The notes beneath the pieces are model-generated. The model was not told where the DNA came from and did not search any database. It saw nothing but the letters and a program-made list of their open reading frames with translations. This document shows positions 25,111 to 35,002 of a DNA stretch of 64,000 bases, piece after piece; within the stretch, counting starts at the first letter, position 1; each line of letters starts with the position of its first letter. The DNA is from Martinezella rhizogenes (GTDB lineage Bacteria > Pseudomonadota > Alphaproteobacteria > Rhizobiales > Rhizobiaceae): positions 124,001 to 188,000 of the forward strand of contig NZ_JUHG01000020.1 in NCBI RefSeq assembly GCF_000799715.1, written 5' to 3'. The position numbers and the translations under genes are program-made.

Positions 25111-25859
25111 TACTCGCCCCCCGGTTCGCGCTGGCCGTCGGCATTTTCGGTCACCCCGAAATCCGTGAACAGCACGAGGGGACGGCCATTGGCATCGAGC
25201 CCCCAGAAGACGGGATAGAAACCGTCGCCCCAACCGCTCCAGAAGACCGCGACATTGCCGCGTTTGCCGGCCAGCGGCCGATGCATGACATATTTGTCGT
25301 CGTTCACCTTGATCTCAGGCGCCAGGATATCGTCGTAATAATTGATGTCGGCAGAGGATTTCTCGGCGCGGACCTGCTGCTCCCGCTCCTGGATCAGGGC
25401 ATAGGTGTCGGCATCCATGTAGCAGCCGAGACCGGCATCGACCGGATAGCCGAAGAACTCGTCGCCCTTCAGCGATTTGATATCCTGGCCGGCAATCACC
25501 GCCAGCTCCCAGCGCACCGGCTTGCCCGGACCAAACCGCAGGCTGGCGGCGGCAATGCGGCTAAAGGCTTGATAGAGTGTCACGGGATAGTTGCCGGGCG
25601 GAACGGTCCTGACGAAGGCCGGACGGTCCGGTCCGACCAGCGGATCGCTGGCAACGATGCGGCCCGAGGTCAGTTCGACATCGCCCATTTGGAAGGGGGT
25701 GATCGACCTTGAGGCAAGATCGGCGTTGCTGAGCGACGCCAGATCGAGATTGCTGCTGAGCTTTGCCGCGTCGAGGTCATCGGCGACGGCGGGCGATGGC
25801 AACCATGCGGCGACGGCACACAAAAGTCCGCGCATCGTCCGCATGGGCCATGTCCACAT
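25110..25859 (-). CDS. DUF4241 domain-containing secreted protein
   Basis: Protein of 249 residues with an N-terminal signal peptide (RTMRGLLCAVAAWLPSPAVA, cleavage near residue 26). The mature part shows the DUF4241 pattern: VELTSGRIVASDPLV, GNYPVTLYQAF, the GYPVDAGLGCYMDADTYALI stretch with its single cysteine, and the late segment VAVFWSGWGDGFYPVFWGLDANGRPLVLFTDFGV. DUF4241 proteins often have a housekeeping-unrelated, poorly known role, and some occur with toxin-immunity loci. Here it lies only 14 bp after sucB, in the same direction, and one base overlaps the next secreted-protein gene. Confidence 0.72.
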   Translation of the reverse strand: MWTWPMRTMRGLLCAVAAWLPSPAVADDLDAAKLSSNLDLASLSNADLASRSITPFQMGDVELTSGRIVASDPLVGPDRPAFVRTVPPGNYPVTLYQAFSRIAAASLRFGPGKPVRWELAVIAGQDIKSLKGDEFFGYPVDAGLGCYMDADTYALIQEREQQVRAEKSSADINYYDDILAPEIKVNDDKYVMHRPLAGKRGNVAVFWSGWGDGFYPVFWGLDANGRPLVLFTDFGVTENADGQREPGGE

Positions 25860-25873
25860 GAGCCAGCGCTCCC

Positions 25874-27103
25874 TTAGAGATCGAGAACGAGACGTTCCGG
25901 ATCTTCCAGGCTTTCCTTGACGCGCACGAGGAAGGTCACGGCTTCCTTGCCGTCGACCATGCGGTGGTCATAGGAGAGCGCCAGATACATCATCGGGCGG
26001 ATGACGACCTGACCGCCGATGGCGACCGGACGTTCCTGGATCTTGTGCATGCCGAGAATGCCCGACTGCGGCGCATTCAGGATCGGCGAGGACATCAGCG
26101 AACCGTAGACACCACCATTGGTGATGGTGAAGGTGCCGCCCTGCATGTCAGCCATCGACAGCGTGCCGTCGCGGGCAGCTTTCGCCAGACGGCCAAGCTC
26201 CTTCTCGACCTCGGCAATCGACATCTGGTCGGCATCGCGGATGACGGGAACGACCAGGCCCTTGTCGGTGCCGACAGCCATGCCGATGTGGCAGTAGTTC
26301 TTGTAGACGATGTCGGTGCCGTCGATCTCGGCATTGACGGCCGGGAGTTCCTTCAGCGCATGCGTGACGGCCTTGGTGAAGAAGCCCATGAAGCCGAGCT
26401 TCACGCCGTGCTTCTTCTCGAAGATGTCCTTGTACTTGTTGCGCAGGTCCATGACGGCCTTCATGTCCACCTCGTTATAAGTGGTGAGCATGGCGGCCGT
26501 GTTCTGCGCATCCTTGAGGCGGCGCGCGATCGTCTGGCGCAGGCGGGTCATCTTGACGCGCTCTTCGCGACCGGCGTCCTCGACCGTCGTCGGCGCGCGC
26601 GCGGCAACCGGAGCGGCCGGGACTGCGGCAGGCGCCGAAGCGGCCTTGGCAACGGCAGCGATCACATCGCCCTTCAGGACCTGGCCACGCTTGCCACTGC
26701 CATCGACCTGATCGGCGGAAACATTGCTTTCGGCAAGCAGCTTGGCGGCGGCAGGTGCCGGCGGCATGGCGGACGCCGGAGCGGAAACGGTAGGTGCGGC
26801 AACCGGGGCAGTAGCAGCAGCCGGAGCGGGTGCAGCAGCAGCGGCCGGAGCAGCGGCAGCACCATTGCCAGCCGAGATCTGGCCGAGCAGCGCGCCGAGA
26901 CCGACAGTCTCACCGGCCTGGGCGACGATTTCGGACAGCGTGCCGGCAATCGGCGAGGGAACTTCGATCGTCACCTTGTCGGTTTCCAGCTCGACAATCG
27001 GCTCATCGACCTTGATGGCGTCGCCAACCTTCTTGAACCAGGTGCCGACGGTCGCTTCGCTGACGGACTCGCCGAGGGTAGGAACGCGGATTTCAGTGGC
27101 CAT
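25874..27103 (-). CDS. sucB: Dihydrolipoamide succinyltransferase (E2 of 2-oxoglutarate dehydrogenase)
   Basis: E2 subunit of 409 residues. An N-terminal lipoyl domain (1-77) carries the lipoyl lysine Lys43 in ELETDKVTIEV. An alanine/proline linker (~80-118) follows, then the peripheral-subunit-binding domain (LLAESNVSADQVDGSGKRG) and the catalytic core, with the active-site histidine in SYDHRMVDGKEAV near residue 380. It transfers the succinyl group to CoA. The linker is long and low in complexity, as usual. Between it and sucA lie 240 bp with a decayed YciI-like gene instead of the tight spacing expected inside the operon. Confidence 0.98.
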   Translation of the reverse strand: MATEIRVPTLGESVSEATVGTWFKKVGDAIKVDEPIVELETDKVTIEVPSPIAGTLSEIVAQAGETVGLGALLGQISAGNGAAAAPAAAAAPAPAAATAPVAAPTVSAPASAMPPAPAAAKLLAESNVSADQVDGSGKRGQVLKGDVIAAVAKAASAPAAVPAAPVAARAPTTVEDAGREERVKMTRLRQTIARRLKDAQNTAAMLTTYNEVDMKAVMDLRNKYKDIFEKKHGVKLGFMGFFTKAVTHALKELPAVNAEIDGTDIVYKNYCHIGMAVGTDKGLVVPVIRDADQMSIAEVEKELGRLAKAARDGTLSMADMQGGTFTITNGGVYGSLMSSPILNAPQSGILGMHKIQERPVAIGGQVVIRPMMYLALSYDHRMVDGKEAVTFLVRVKESLEDPERLVLDL

Positions 27104-27133
27104 TGTTCAGATCCTGATTTTTCGTCTTATGAG

Positions 27134-27328
27134 TTAGATAGAATTTCCGGCGACAGATGGCCGGGGAATGATCGAGAGTATCGGCATTTCCGATGTCGAT
27201 GACGCGCATGCCGAAGACGCTGTCGGCTCAAAGGCGGCGTGTTGCTGCATGGCGGCCATCTCCTCCCCTGTGGCGTCATGCGGAAAGCCGGAGCGCGATG
27301 GCACAAGTTTCAAATGAAAATAGGCCAT
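27134..27328 (-). pseudogene. YciI-like gene remnant between sucA and sucB
   Basis: The minus-strand frame from ATG 27328 reads MAYFHLKLVPSRSGFPHDAT and then EEMAAMQQHAAF, which looks like the start of YciI-type proteins that begin with a YFHLKLxPPRPxF stretch. After HAAF the frame is broken: in the +1 frame the sequence SVFGMRVIDIGNAD (27179-27222) resembles the C-terminal half of the same family. The middle (about 35 residues, normally W…G…GP…) is missing, so an internal deletion with a frame change is inferred. Only 64 codons remain and the tail has no family character. An intact paralogue-like YciI gene lies at 41243-41536, but it is a different subtype. Confidence 0.5.
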
Positions 27329-27343
27329 CGCGCAACCCCTTGC

Positions 27344-30328
27344 TTAACCGCCGAGCGCATCCTCGAGGAATGCCGCCAGCTGCGACAGGTGCTTGGACAT
27401 CAGGCCCGTCGCCGGAGAGGCGGCGGCCGGACGGCCAGTGTAGCGGACCCGCTGGTACTTGGCATCGATATGGGCGAGCACCCATTCCAGATAAGGATCG
27501 ATGAAGGACCACGCGCCCATGTTCTTCGGCTCTTCCTGGCACCAGACCATCTCCGCATTGCGGAAGCGGCTGAGCTCGTTGATCAGCGCCTTGGCTGGGA
27601 ACGGATAGAGCTGTTCGATGCGCAGCAGGTAGATATCGTCGATGCCGCGCTTTTCGCGCTCTTCCAGCAGGTCGTAATAGACCTTGCCCGAGCAGATGAC
27701 GACGCGACGGATTTTGTTGTCCTTCTGCAGCTTGATCGGGCCGTCCTTTATCACTTCCGCATCGTCCCAAAGCAGGCGATGGAAGGAGGATTCTCCCGCC
27801 ATCTCCGCCAGGCTCGACACGGCGCGCTTGTGACGCAGCAGCGACTTCGGCGTCATCAGGATCAGCGGCTTGCGGAAGTCGCGCTTCAGCTGACGGCGCA
27901 GGATGTGGAAGTAGTTAGCCGGCGTCGTAACATTGGCGACCTGCATGTTGTCTTCGGCGCAAAGCTGCAGGAAGCGTTCGAGGCGGGCCGAGGAGTGTTC
28001 CGGACCCTGGCCTTCATAGCCGTGCGGCAGCAGGCAGACGAGGCCGGACATGCGCAGCCACTTGCGTTCGCCAGACGAGATGAACTGGTCGAAGATGACC
28101 TGCGCACCGTTGGCGAAGTCGCCGAACTGGGCTTCCCAGAGCGTCAGCGCATTCGGACGGGCCAGCGAATAGCCGTATTCGAAACCGAGAACCGCTTCTT
28201 CCGACAGCATCGAGTTGATGACTTCGTAGCGGGCCTGGGTCGGCGACAGGTTGGCGAGCGGAATATAGCGCTCTTCGGTTTCCTGATCGTAGAGAACCGA
28301 ATGACGCTGCGAGAACGTACCGCGCTCGCAATCCTGGCCAGAAAGACGGATCTTGTGGCCTTCGACAACAAGCGCGCCGAAAGCAAGCGCCTCCGCCATG
28401 GCCCAGTCGATGCCTTCGCCGGTCTTCACCATGTTGGCGCGGTTTTCCATGAAACGCTGGATGGTGCGGTGCGCATGGAAGCCGTCCGGAATTTCCGACA
28501 GCTTGCGACCAATCTCCTTCAGCGTCTTCATCGGTACGGCGGTCTTGCCGCGGCGCTGTTCGTCGGCATTGTCGGCCGCATGCAGACCCGACCACTCGCC
28601 GTCCAGCCAGTCGGCCTTGTTCGGCTTGTAATGCTGGCCGGCCTCGAACTCCTGCTCGAGATGGGCGCGCCAGTCGGCCTTCATCTTTTCGACTTCGCCG
28701 TCGGTCAGCACTCCCTCGGCAACCAGCCGCTCGGAATAGAGCTGCAGGACCGTCTTGTGGGCGCGGATGACTTTATACATGTTTGGCTGCGTGAAGGAGG
28801 GCTCGTCGCCTTCATTGTGGCCATAGCGGCGGTAGCAGAACAGGTCGAGAACGACAGGCTTGTGGAACTTCATGCGGAATTCGGTGGCGATCTTGGCCGC
28901 ATAAACAACGGCTTCCGGATCGTCGCCATTCACATGGAAGATCGGCGCTTCGATCATCTTCGCAACGTCGGACGGATAGGGCGACGAGCGCGAGAAGGCC
29001 GGATTGGTGGTGAAGCCGATCTGGTTGTTGATGATGACATGCATCGTGCCGGCGACGCGGTGGCCGCGCAGGCCCGACAGGCCGAGGATTTCGGCAACCA
29101 CGCCCTGGCCGGCAAAAGCGGCGTCGCCGTGGATCAGCAACGGCACGACCTTGGCGCGCTCGGACAGCGGAATGATGTCGCCATCCCAGAGGGTGGCGCC
29201 CATATCCTGCTTGGCGCGGGCCTTGCCCATGACGACGGGATTGACGATTTCCAGATGCGACGGATTGGCCGTCAGCGAAACATGCACCTTGTTGCCGTCA
29301 AAATCGCGGTCCGAGGAGGCGCCGAGATGGTACTTGACGTCGCCAGAGCCTTCGACTTCGTCAGGCGCGTAGGAGCCGCCCTTGAACTCGTGGAAGATCG
29401 CCCGGTGCGGTTTGCCCATGACCTGGGACAGCACGTTCAGGCGGCCGCGATGAGCCATGCCGAACAGAGCTTCCCTGAGGCCGAGCTGGCTGCCGCTCTT
29501 CAGGATCTGTTCCAGAGCCGGGATCAGCGATTCACCGCCGTCGAGGCCGAAACGCTTGGTGCCCTTGAACTTGACGTCAAGGAACTGCTCGTAGCCCTCG
29601 GCTTCGATGACCTTCTGCAGGATCGCCTTCTTGCGTTCCGGATTGAAAGCAATGCCCTTGTCGACGCCTTCGATACGTTCCTGGATCCACGCCTTTTCTT
29701 CCGGATTGGAGATATGCATGAATTCGACGCCGAGCGTCGAACAGTAGGTGCGCTCGAGGATCTCGATCATTTCGCGCACGCTCGCATATTCGAGGCCGAG
29801 CACGTTATCGATGAAGATCTTCCGGTCGAGGTCGGCCTCGGTGAAGCCGTAAGCTTCCGGCGACAGTTCCTTGTAGTCTTCGACCGCGGCGGCGATGCCG
29901 AGCGGGTCGAGCTTGGCGTGCAGATGGCCGCGCATGCGATAGGCGCGGATCATCATGATGGCGCGGACGGAATCGCGCGTCGCCTGCAGGATATCTGCGG
30001 TGTCGGCCGGCTTGCCCTGGGCTTCGGCCTTGGCCTTCACCTTGGTCTCAATGACCTTTTCGACAATGCCCCAATTGCCGTCGAGCGCTGAGACAAGCTC
30101 GCCATTGGCCGGGATCGGCCAGTTCTTGCGCTGCCACGAGGCGCCCTTGGCCGCCCGCTTCACATCGTCGGGACTGTCATCCAGCGCCTTGAAGAAGGAC
30201 CGCCATTCGTCGGACACCGACGATGCGTCTTCCTCGTAGCGCGCGTAAAGCTGCTCGATATAAGCAGCGTTCGCGCCATCCAGGAACGAAGTGATCTGAA
30301 ATTGCTCGTTGGCTTCTTGCCTTGCCAT
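27344..30328 (-). CDS. sucA: 2-Oxoglutarate dehydrogenase E1 component
   Basis: Thiamin-diphosphate-dependent E1, 994 residues, that decarboxylates 2-oxoglutarate and succinylates the lipoyl arm of SucB. The N-terminal helix (ANEQFQITSFLDGANAAYIEQLYARYEEDPxS type) that binds E2 is present. The conserved VLSQVMGKPHRAIFHEF, KYHLGASSDRDFDG and HGDAAFAGQGVVAE motifs surround the ThDP site. The GHNEGDEPSFTQPNMYK and late EEPKNMGAWSFI segments are typical. Between sucD and sucA lie 176 bp holding a 9-bp hairpin, which may uncouple sucAB from mdh-sucCD. Confidence 0.99.
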   Translation of the reverse strand: MARQEANEQFQITSFLDGANAAYIEQLYARYEEDASSVSDEWRSFFKALDDSPDDVKRAAKGASWQRKNWPIPANGELVSALDGNWGIVEKVIETKVKAKAEAQGKPADTADILQATRDSVRAIMMIRAYRMRGHLHAKLDPLGIAAAVEDYKELSPEAYGFTEADLDRKIFIDNVLGLEYASVREMIEILERTYCSTLGVEFMHISNPEEKAWIQERIEGVDKGIAFNPERKKAILQKVIEAEGYEQFLDVKFKGTKRFGLDGGESLIPALEQILKSGSQLGLREALFGMAHRGRLNVLSQVMGKPHRAIFHEFKGGSYAPDEVEGSGDVKYHLGASSDRDFDGNKVHVSLTANPSHLEIVNPVVMGKARAKQDMGATLWDGDIIPLSERAKVVPLLIHGDAAFAGQGVVAEILGLSGLRGHRVAGTMHVIINNQIGFTTNPAFSRSSPYPSDVAKMIEAPIFHVNGDDPEAVVYAAKIATEFRMKFHKPVVLDLFCYRRYGHNEGDEPSFTQPNMYKVIRAHKTVLQLYSERLVAEGVLTDGEVEKMKADWRAHLEQEFEAGQHYKPNKADWLDGEWSGLHAADNADEQRRGKTAVPMKTLKEIGRKLSEIPDGFHAHRTIQRFMENRANMVKTGEGIDWAMAEALAFGALVVEGHKIRLSGQDCERGTFSQRHSVLYDQETEERYIPLANLSPTQARYEVINSMLSEEAVLGFEYGYSLARPNALTLWEAQFGDFANGAQVIFDQFISSGERKWLRMSGLVCLLPHGYEGQGPEHSSARLERFLQLCAEDNMQVANVTTPANYFHILRRQLKRDFRKPLILMTPKSLLRHKRAVSSLAEMAGESSFHRLLWDDAEVIKDGPIKLQKDNKIRRVVICSGKVYYDLLEEREKRGIDDIYLLRIEQLYPFPAKALINELSRFRNAEMVWCQEEPKNMGAWSFIDPYLEWVLAHIDAKYQRVRYTGRPAAASPATGLMSKHLSQLAAFLEDALGG

Positions 30329-30451
30329 GGTGATATGCGGACGCCTTCGTCCGCCTCCCGACTTGTTTGCATTGCCGGCTTATGGACATCCGGCGACCGT
30401 ATTTCGTCCACGGCCGCTTGGACCGCACATCTGCACTTACGAATTGGAGGG

Positions 30452-30486
30452 CCGGACGGGATGGGCGATTGCCGCTCCCCGTCCGG
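30452..30486. promoter_or_regulatory. Hairpin in the sucD-sucA gap
   Basis: Perfect 9-bp inverted repeat CCGGACGGG (30452-30460) / CCCGTCCGG (30478-30486) with a 17-nt loop, 18 bp after the sucD stop. No T tract follows on the minus strand, so it is not a standard intrinsic terminator. A messenger-stabilising or processing hairpin is the likeliest reading. Confidence 0.5.
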
Positions 30487-30504
30487 GTCTTGCTATAGGT
30501 AGGT

Positions 30505-31407
30505 TCAGCCCTTCAGGACTTCCACCAGCGTCTTGCCGAGACGCGCCGGCGACGGCGACACGCGAATGCCTGCCGCTTCCATCGCCGCAATCTTGTCTTC
30601 CGCGCCGCCCTTGCCGCCGGAGATCACAGCACCTGCATGGCCCATGGTGCGGCCGGGAGGTGCCGTGCGGCCAGCGATAAAGCCGACCATCGGCTTCTTG
30701 CGGCCCTTCTTGGCTTCGTCCTTGAGGAACTGCGCGGCTTCTTCTTCAGCCGAACCGCCGATTTCGCCGATCATGATGATCGACTTGGTTTCGTCGTCGG
30801 CGAGGAACATCTCGAGGATATCGATGAATTCCGTGCCCTTGACCGGGTCGCCGCCGATGCCGACAGCCGTCGTCTGGCCGAGGCCTTCATTGGTGGTCTG
30901 GAACACGGCTTCATAAGTGAGCGTGCCCGAACGCGAGAGAACGCCGACCGAGCCCTTCTTGAAGATGGAGCCCGGCATGATGCCGATCTTGCATTCGTTC
31001 GGCGTCATGACGCCGGGGCAGTTCGGTCCGATCAGGCGGGACTTCGACTTGTCGAGGCGATCCTTGACCTTGACCATGTCGGCAACCGGAATGCCTTCCG
31101 TGATGCAGACGATCAGCGGGATTTCCGCGTCGATCGCTTCGAGGATCGCAGCGGCAGCCCCTGCCGGCGGAACGTAGATGACCGAAGCATTGGCGCCGGT
31201 GGCGTCCTTGCCTTCAGCGACCGACTTGAAGATCGGCAGCTTTTCGCCTTCCTTGCCGGTCCAGGTTTCGCCACCCTTGGAAGGATGGATACCGCCGACC
31301 ATCTTCGTGCCGTGATAGGCTAGCGCCTGCTCGGTGTGGAAGGTGCCGGTCTTGCCGGTCAGGCCCTGAACGAGAACCTTGGTGTCTCTGTTGATGAGAA
31401 TGGACAT
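30505..31407 (-). CDS. sucD: Succinyl-CoA synthetase subunit alpha
   Basis: Alpha subunit (300 residues) of the enzyme that makes ATP or GTP from succinyl-CoA. The CoA-binding Rossmann domain begins MSILINRDTKVLVQGLTGKTGTFH. The phospho-histidine is His257 in GRTMGHAGAVISGGKG. It pairs with SucC, whose gene lies 6 bp upstream, in the usual C-D order. Confidence 0.98.
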   Translation of the reverse strand: MSILINRDTKVLVQGLTGKTGTFHTEQALAYHGTKMVGGIHPSKGGETWTGKEGEKLPIFKSVAEGKDATGANASVIYVPPAGAAAAILEAIDAEIPLIVCITEGIPVADMVKVKDRLDKSKSRLIGPNCPGVMTPNECKIGIMPGSIFKKGSVGVLSRSGTLTYEAVFQTTNEGLGQTTAVGIGGDPVKGTEFIDILEMFLADDETKSIIMIGEIGGSAEEEAAQFLKDEAKKGRKKPMVGFIAGRTAPPGRTMGHAGAVISGGKGGAEDKIAAMEAAGIRVSPSPARLGKTLVEVLKG

Positions 31408-31413
31408 CTTGCC

Positions 31414-32610
<1,197 letters not shown>

Positions 32611-32637
32611 GGGTTTATCCCTGTTATAACGCGGAAA

Positions 32638-33600
32638 TTACTTCAGCGACGGCGCGATGGCGATGCAGGCTTCGCAAAGGCCGGCGACGGATGCGACCGA
32701 CTTGTCGAAGGCTTCCTTCTCGGCCTTGTTCAGGTCGATCTCGATGATGCGCTCGATGCCGCCGGCGCCGATGACCGTGGGAACGCCGACATACATGTCC
32801 TTGACGCCATACTGGCCATCGAGATGGGCAGCGCAGGGCAGGACGCGCTTCTTGTCCTTGAGGTAGGATTCAGCCATTGCGATGGCGGAAGCAGCCGGAG
32901 CGTAGTAGGCCGAGCCGGTCTTCAGCAGGCCGACGATTTCGGCGCCGCCGTCACGGGTGCGCTGAATGATCTCTTCCAGGCGCTCGGCGGTGAGCCAGCC
33001 CATGGTGACCAGGTCCGTCAGCGGAATGCCGGCAACCGTGGAGTAGCGGGCGAGCGGTACCATCGAGTCGCCATGGCCACCGAGAACGAAAGCGGTGACG
33101 TCTTCGACGGAAACGTTGAATTCCTTGGCAAGGAAGAGGCGGAAGCGCGAGCTATCGAGCACGCCGGCCATGCCGACGACCTTGTTGGCCGGGAGACCCG
33201 AGAACTTCTGCAGCGCCCAGACCATGGCGTCGAGCGGGTTGGTGATGCAGATCACGAAAGCGTTCGGGGCATACTTCTTGATGCCGGCGCCGACCTGCTC
33301 CATGACCTTGAGGTTGATGCCGAGAAGATCGTCGCGGCTCATGCCCGGCTTGCGGGCGACGCCGGCGGTAACGATGCAGACGTCAGCACCTTCGATCGCG
33401 GAATAATCACTGGCGCCAGTCAGGTTGGCGTCGAAGCCTTCAACCGGCGAAGACTGGGCAATATCGAGACCCTTGCCCTGGGGAATGCCGTCCGCGATGT
33501 CGAACAGGACGATGTCGCCCAGTTCCTTCAGGCCGGCGAGATGCGCCAGCGTGCCACCAATCATGCCAGAACCAATAAGTGCGATCTTGTTGCGCGCCAT
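32638..33600 (-). CDS. mdh: Malate dehydrogenase
   Basis: NAD-dependent, LDH-like malate dehydrogenase of 320 residues. The NAD motif is IALIGSGMIGGTLAH (6-20) with Asp34 for NAD specificity. Substrate arginines are Arg83, Arg89 and Arg153, and the catalytic His176 is in VLGGHGDSMVPL. The ATG at 33600 (MARNKIALIG) matches the family start; the frame is open to 33681 but the extra codons are not Mdh-like. First gene of the mdh-sucCDAB run that is standard in rhizobia; a long palindrome lies in the promoter region at 33739-33766. Confidence 0.98.
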   Translation of the reverse strand: MARNKIALIGSGMIGGTLAHLAGLKELGDIVLFDIADGIPQGKGLDIAQSSPVEGFDANLTGASDYSAIEGADVCIVTAGVARKPGMSRDDLLGINLKVMEQVGAGIKKYAPNAFVICITNPLDAMVWALQKFSGLPANKVVGMAGVLDSSRFRLFLAKEFNVSVEDVTAFVLGGHGDSMVPLARYSTVAGIPLTDLVTMGWLTAERLEEIIQRTRDGGAEIVGLLKTGSAYYAPAASAIAMAESYLKDKKRVLPCAAHLDGQYGVKDMYVGVPTVIGAGGIERIIEIDLNKAEKEAFDKSVASVAGLCEACIAIAPSLK

Positions 33601-33738
33601 TTCGGGGTATCCTTTGCGATCAAAATCCGTGGCGGGACGCCCACAAGGCATCCACCATTGCCGCCAATCGCATAGACCCAACAGCCGAAATTGGCAATTG
33701 ATTATTTTGAGAGCAGGGATTTCAATCGGTTAGATCGA

Positions 33739-33766
33739 TAATGTCTTACGTAAACGTAAGACATTC
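33739..33766. promoter_or_regulatory. Perfect palindrome in the mdh-suc promoter region
   Basis: AATGTCTTACGT (33740-33751) and ACGTAAGACATT (33754-33765) are perfect complements with two bases between, 140-165 bp before the mdh start and 15-40 bp after the zapE stop. Without a T tract on the minus strand an operator is likelier than a terminator. The core CTTACGTNNACGTAAG has the look of a MerR-family (LiuR-like) site, which is a guess from word similarity. Confidence 0.5.
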
Positions 33767-33779
33767 TGTCACCAATCTG

Positions 33780-34940
33780 TTACTCGGCAGCCCGTTTTGC
33801 GGGAGTCTGAGCGAGATATTCGGCGCTGCGCATCTCGAAAAGACGCGATGCGGTGCGGTCGAATTCGAACCCTTCCGTGCCGCGCCTTTCGACCAGCAGA
33901 TCCTCCGGCATCGCCGCCGCCGAAATGTAAAGCCGAATGGCGTGATCGTAAAGCGTGTCGATGAGGATGATGAAGCGCTTGGTCTGGTTGCGTTTTTCCG
34001 GTCCAAGCTGCGGCACGCGATCAAGAAAGATCGTGTCGAACCGCTTGGCGATCGCCAGGAAGTCGGCAGCACCCAGCGGCGCGTCGCAGAGATCGGCGAA
34101 GGAAAAACGCGCCATGCGATCGGCGGCAAGCGGCACATGGATGGACCGCCCCTTCATCGGGATGTCCACGGGCTGCGCCTTGCGGCCATGCAGCGCCTGC
34201 ACCCAGGATGCCTCCATCGCCATGTCGGTCCGCTCGTCGATCGGGATCAGATAGACCGGCTGGCTGTTCAGCTTCTCCATCCGGTAGTCGGTCGGCGAAT
34301 CCAGCGTGACGACCTCGACATGGCGTTTCAGCAGATCGATGAAGGGCAGGAACAGGCCGCGATTGAGGCCGTCGCGATAAAGATTGTCGGGCTCGACATT
34401 CGAGGTGGCGACCAGCACGCAGCCGAGCGAGAACAGCTCGGAAAACAGCCGCGACAGGATCATCGCATCGGCAATGTCGGTCACGGTGAATTCGTCGAAG
34501 CACAGCAGCTCGGCCTCGCGATAGAGGTCGGCCGCGACCGGCAGCACCGGATCGGCCTGCTTGGTCTCACCATTCTTGAATTTCAGCCGGTGAGCGGCGA
34601 TGCGATTGTGCACATCGGCCATGAACTCATGGAAATGCGCCCGGCGCTTCTTCTTGGCAGGCGCCATGGCGAAGAACATGTCCATCAGCATGGTCTTGCC
34701 GCGCCCGACACTGCCATGGATGTAGAGACCGCGAACGATCTCGACCGGCTTCTTGCGCGCGAACATCCAGCCAAGAGCGCTCGATTTGATTGCCGGACGC
34801 TTCTGCTTGAGGTTGGCAAGCACGCGGTCCAGGGATTTCGCCACATCCATCTGCGCCGAATCCACCTGAAGCGATCCAGAGGCCGTCAGCGCCTTCAGCT
34901 GCTCGCCGACGCTGATGGAATAATCGGGCATGGGCTGCAT
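33780..34940 (-). CDS. zapE: Cell division protein ZapE (AFG1-like ATPase)
   Basis: AAA+ ATPase of 386 residues of the ZapE/AFG1/LACE1 family, which acts at the Z-ring under low oxygen or heat in E. coli and in mitochondrial protein quality control. The Walker A is IHGSVGRGKTMLMDMFF (about 71-87) and Walker B is LLCFDEFTVTDIADAMI; VATSNVEPDNLYRDGLNR is the conserved sensor region. It is upstream of the mdh operon but 179 bp away and likely a separate unit. Confidence 0.93.
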   Translation of the reverse strand: MQPMPDYSISVGEQLKALTASGSLQVDSAQMDVAKSLDRVLANLKQKRPAIKSSALGWMFARKKPVEIVRGLYIHGSVGRGKTMLMDMFFAMAPAKKKRRAHFHEFMADVHNRIAAHRLKFKNGETKQADPVLPVAADLYREAELLCFDEFTVTDIADAMILSRLFSELFSLGCVLVATSNVEPDNLYRDGLNRGLFLPFIDLLKRHVEVVTLDSPTDYRMEKLNSQPVYLIPIDERTDMAMEASWVQALHGRKAQPVDIPMKGRSIHVPLAADRMARFSFADLCDAPLGAADFLAIAKRFDTIFLDRVPQLGPEKRNQTKRFIILIDTLYDHAIRLYISAAAMPEDLLVERRGTEGFEFDRTASRLFEMRSAEYLAQTPAKRAAE

Positions 34941-34961
34941 GGGGAAATATCCACCTGTGCA

Positions 34962-34992
34962 AAGGGGAACCGGCCCGAACGGCCGACCCCTT
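34962..34992 (-). terminator. Possible terminator after the Omp19-like gene
   Basis: On the minus strand AAGGGG (34987-34992) … CCCCTT (34962-34967) enclose a GC-rich inner stem (GGCC…GGCC), followed by only two or three T residues. It lies 10 bp after the lipoprotein gene and before zapE. Moderate support. Confidence 0.4.
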
Positions 34993-35002
34993 CAAAAGAG
35001 CT

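Noticed and set aside
27239..30091. Long plus-strand open frame (950 codons) opposite sucA
   Set aside because: Antisense frame of sucA, the usual high-GC artefact; no family, no ribosome site.
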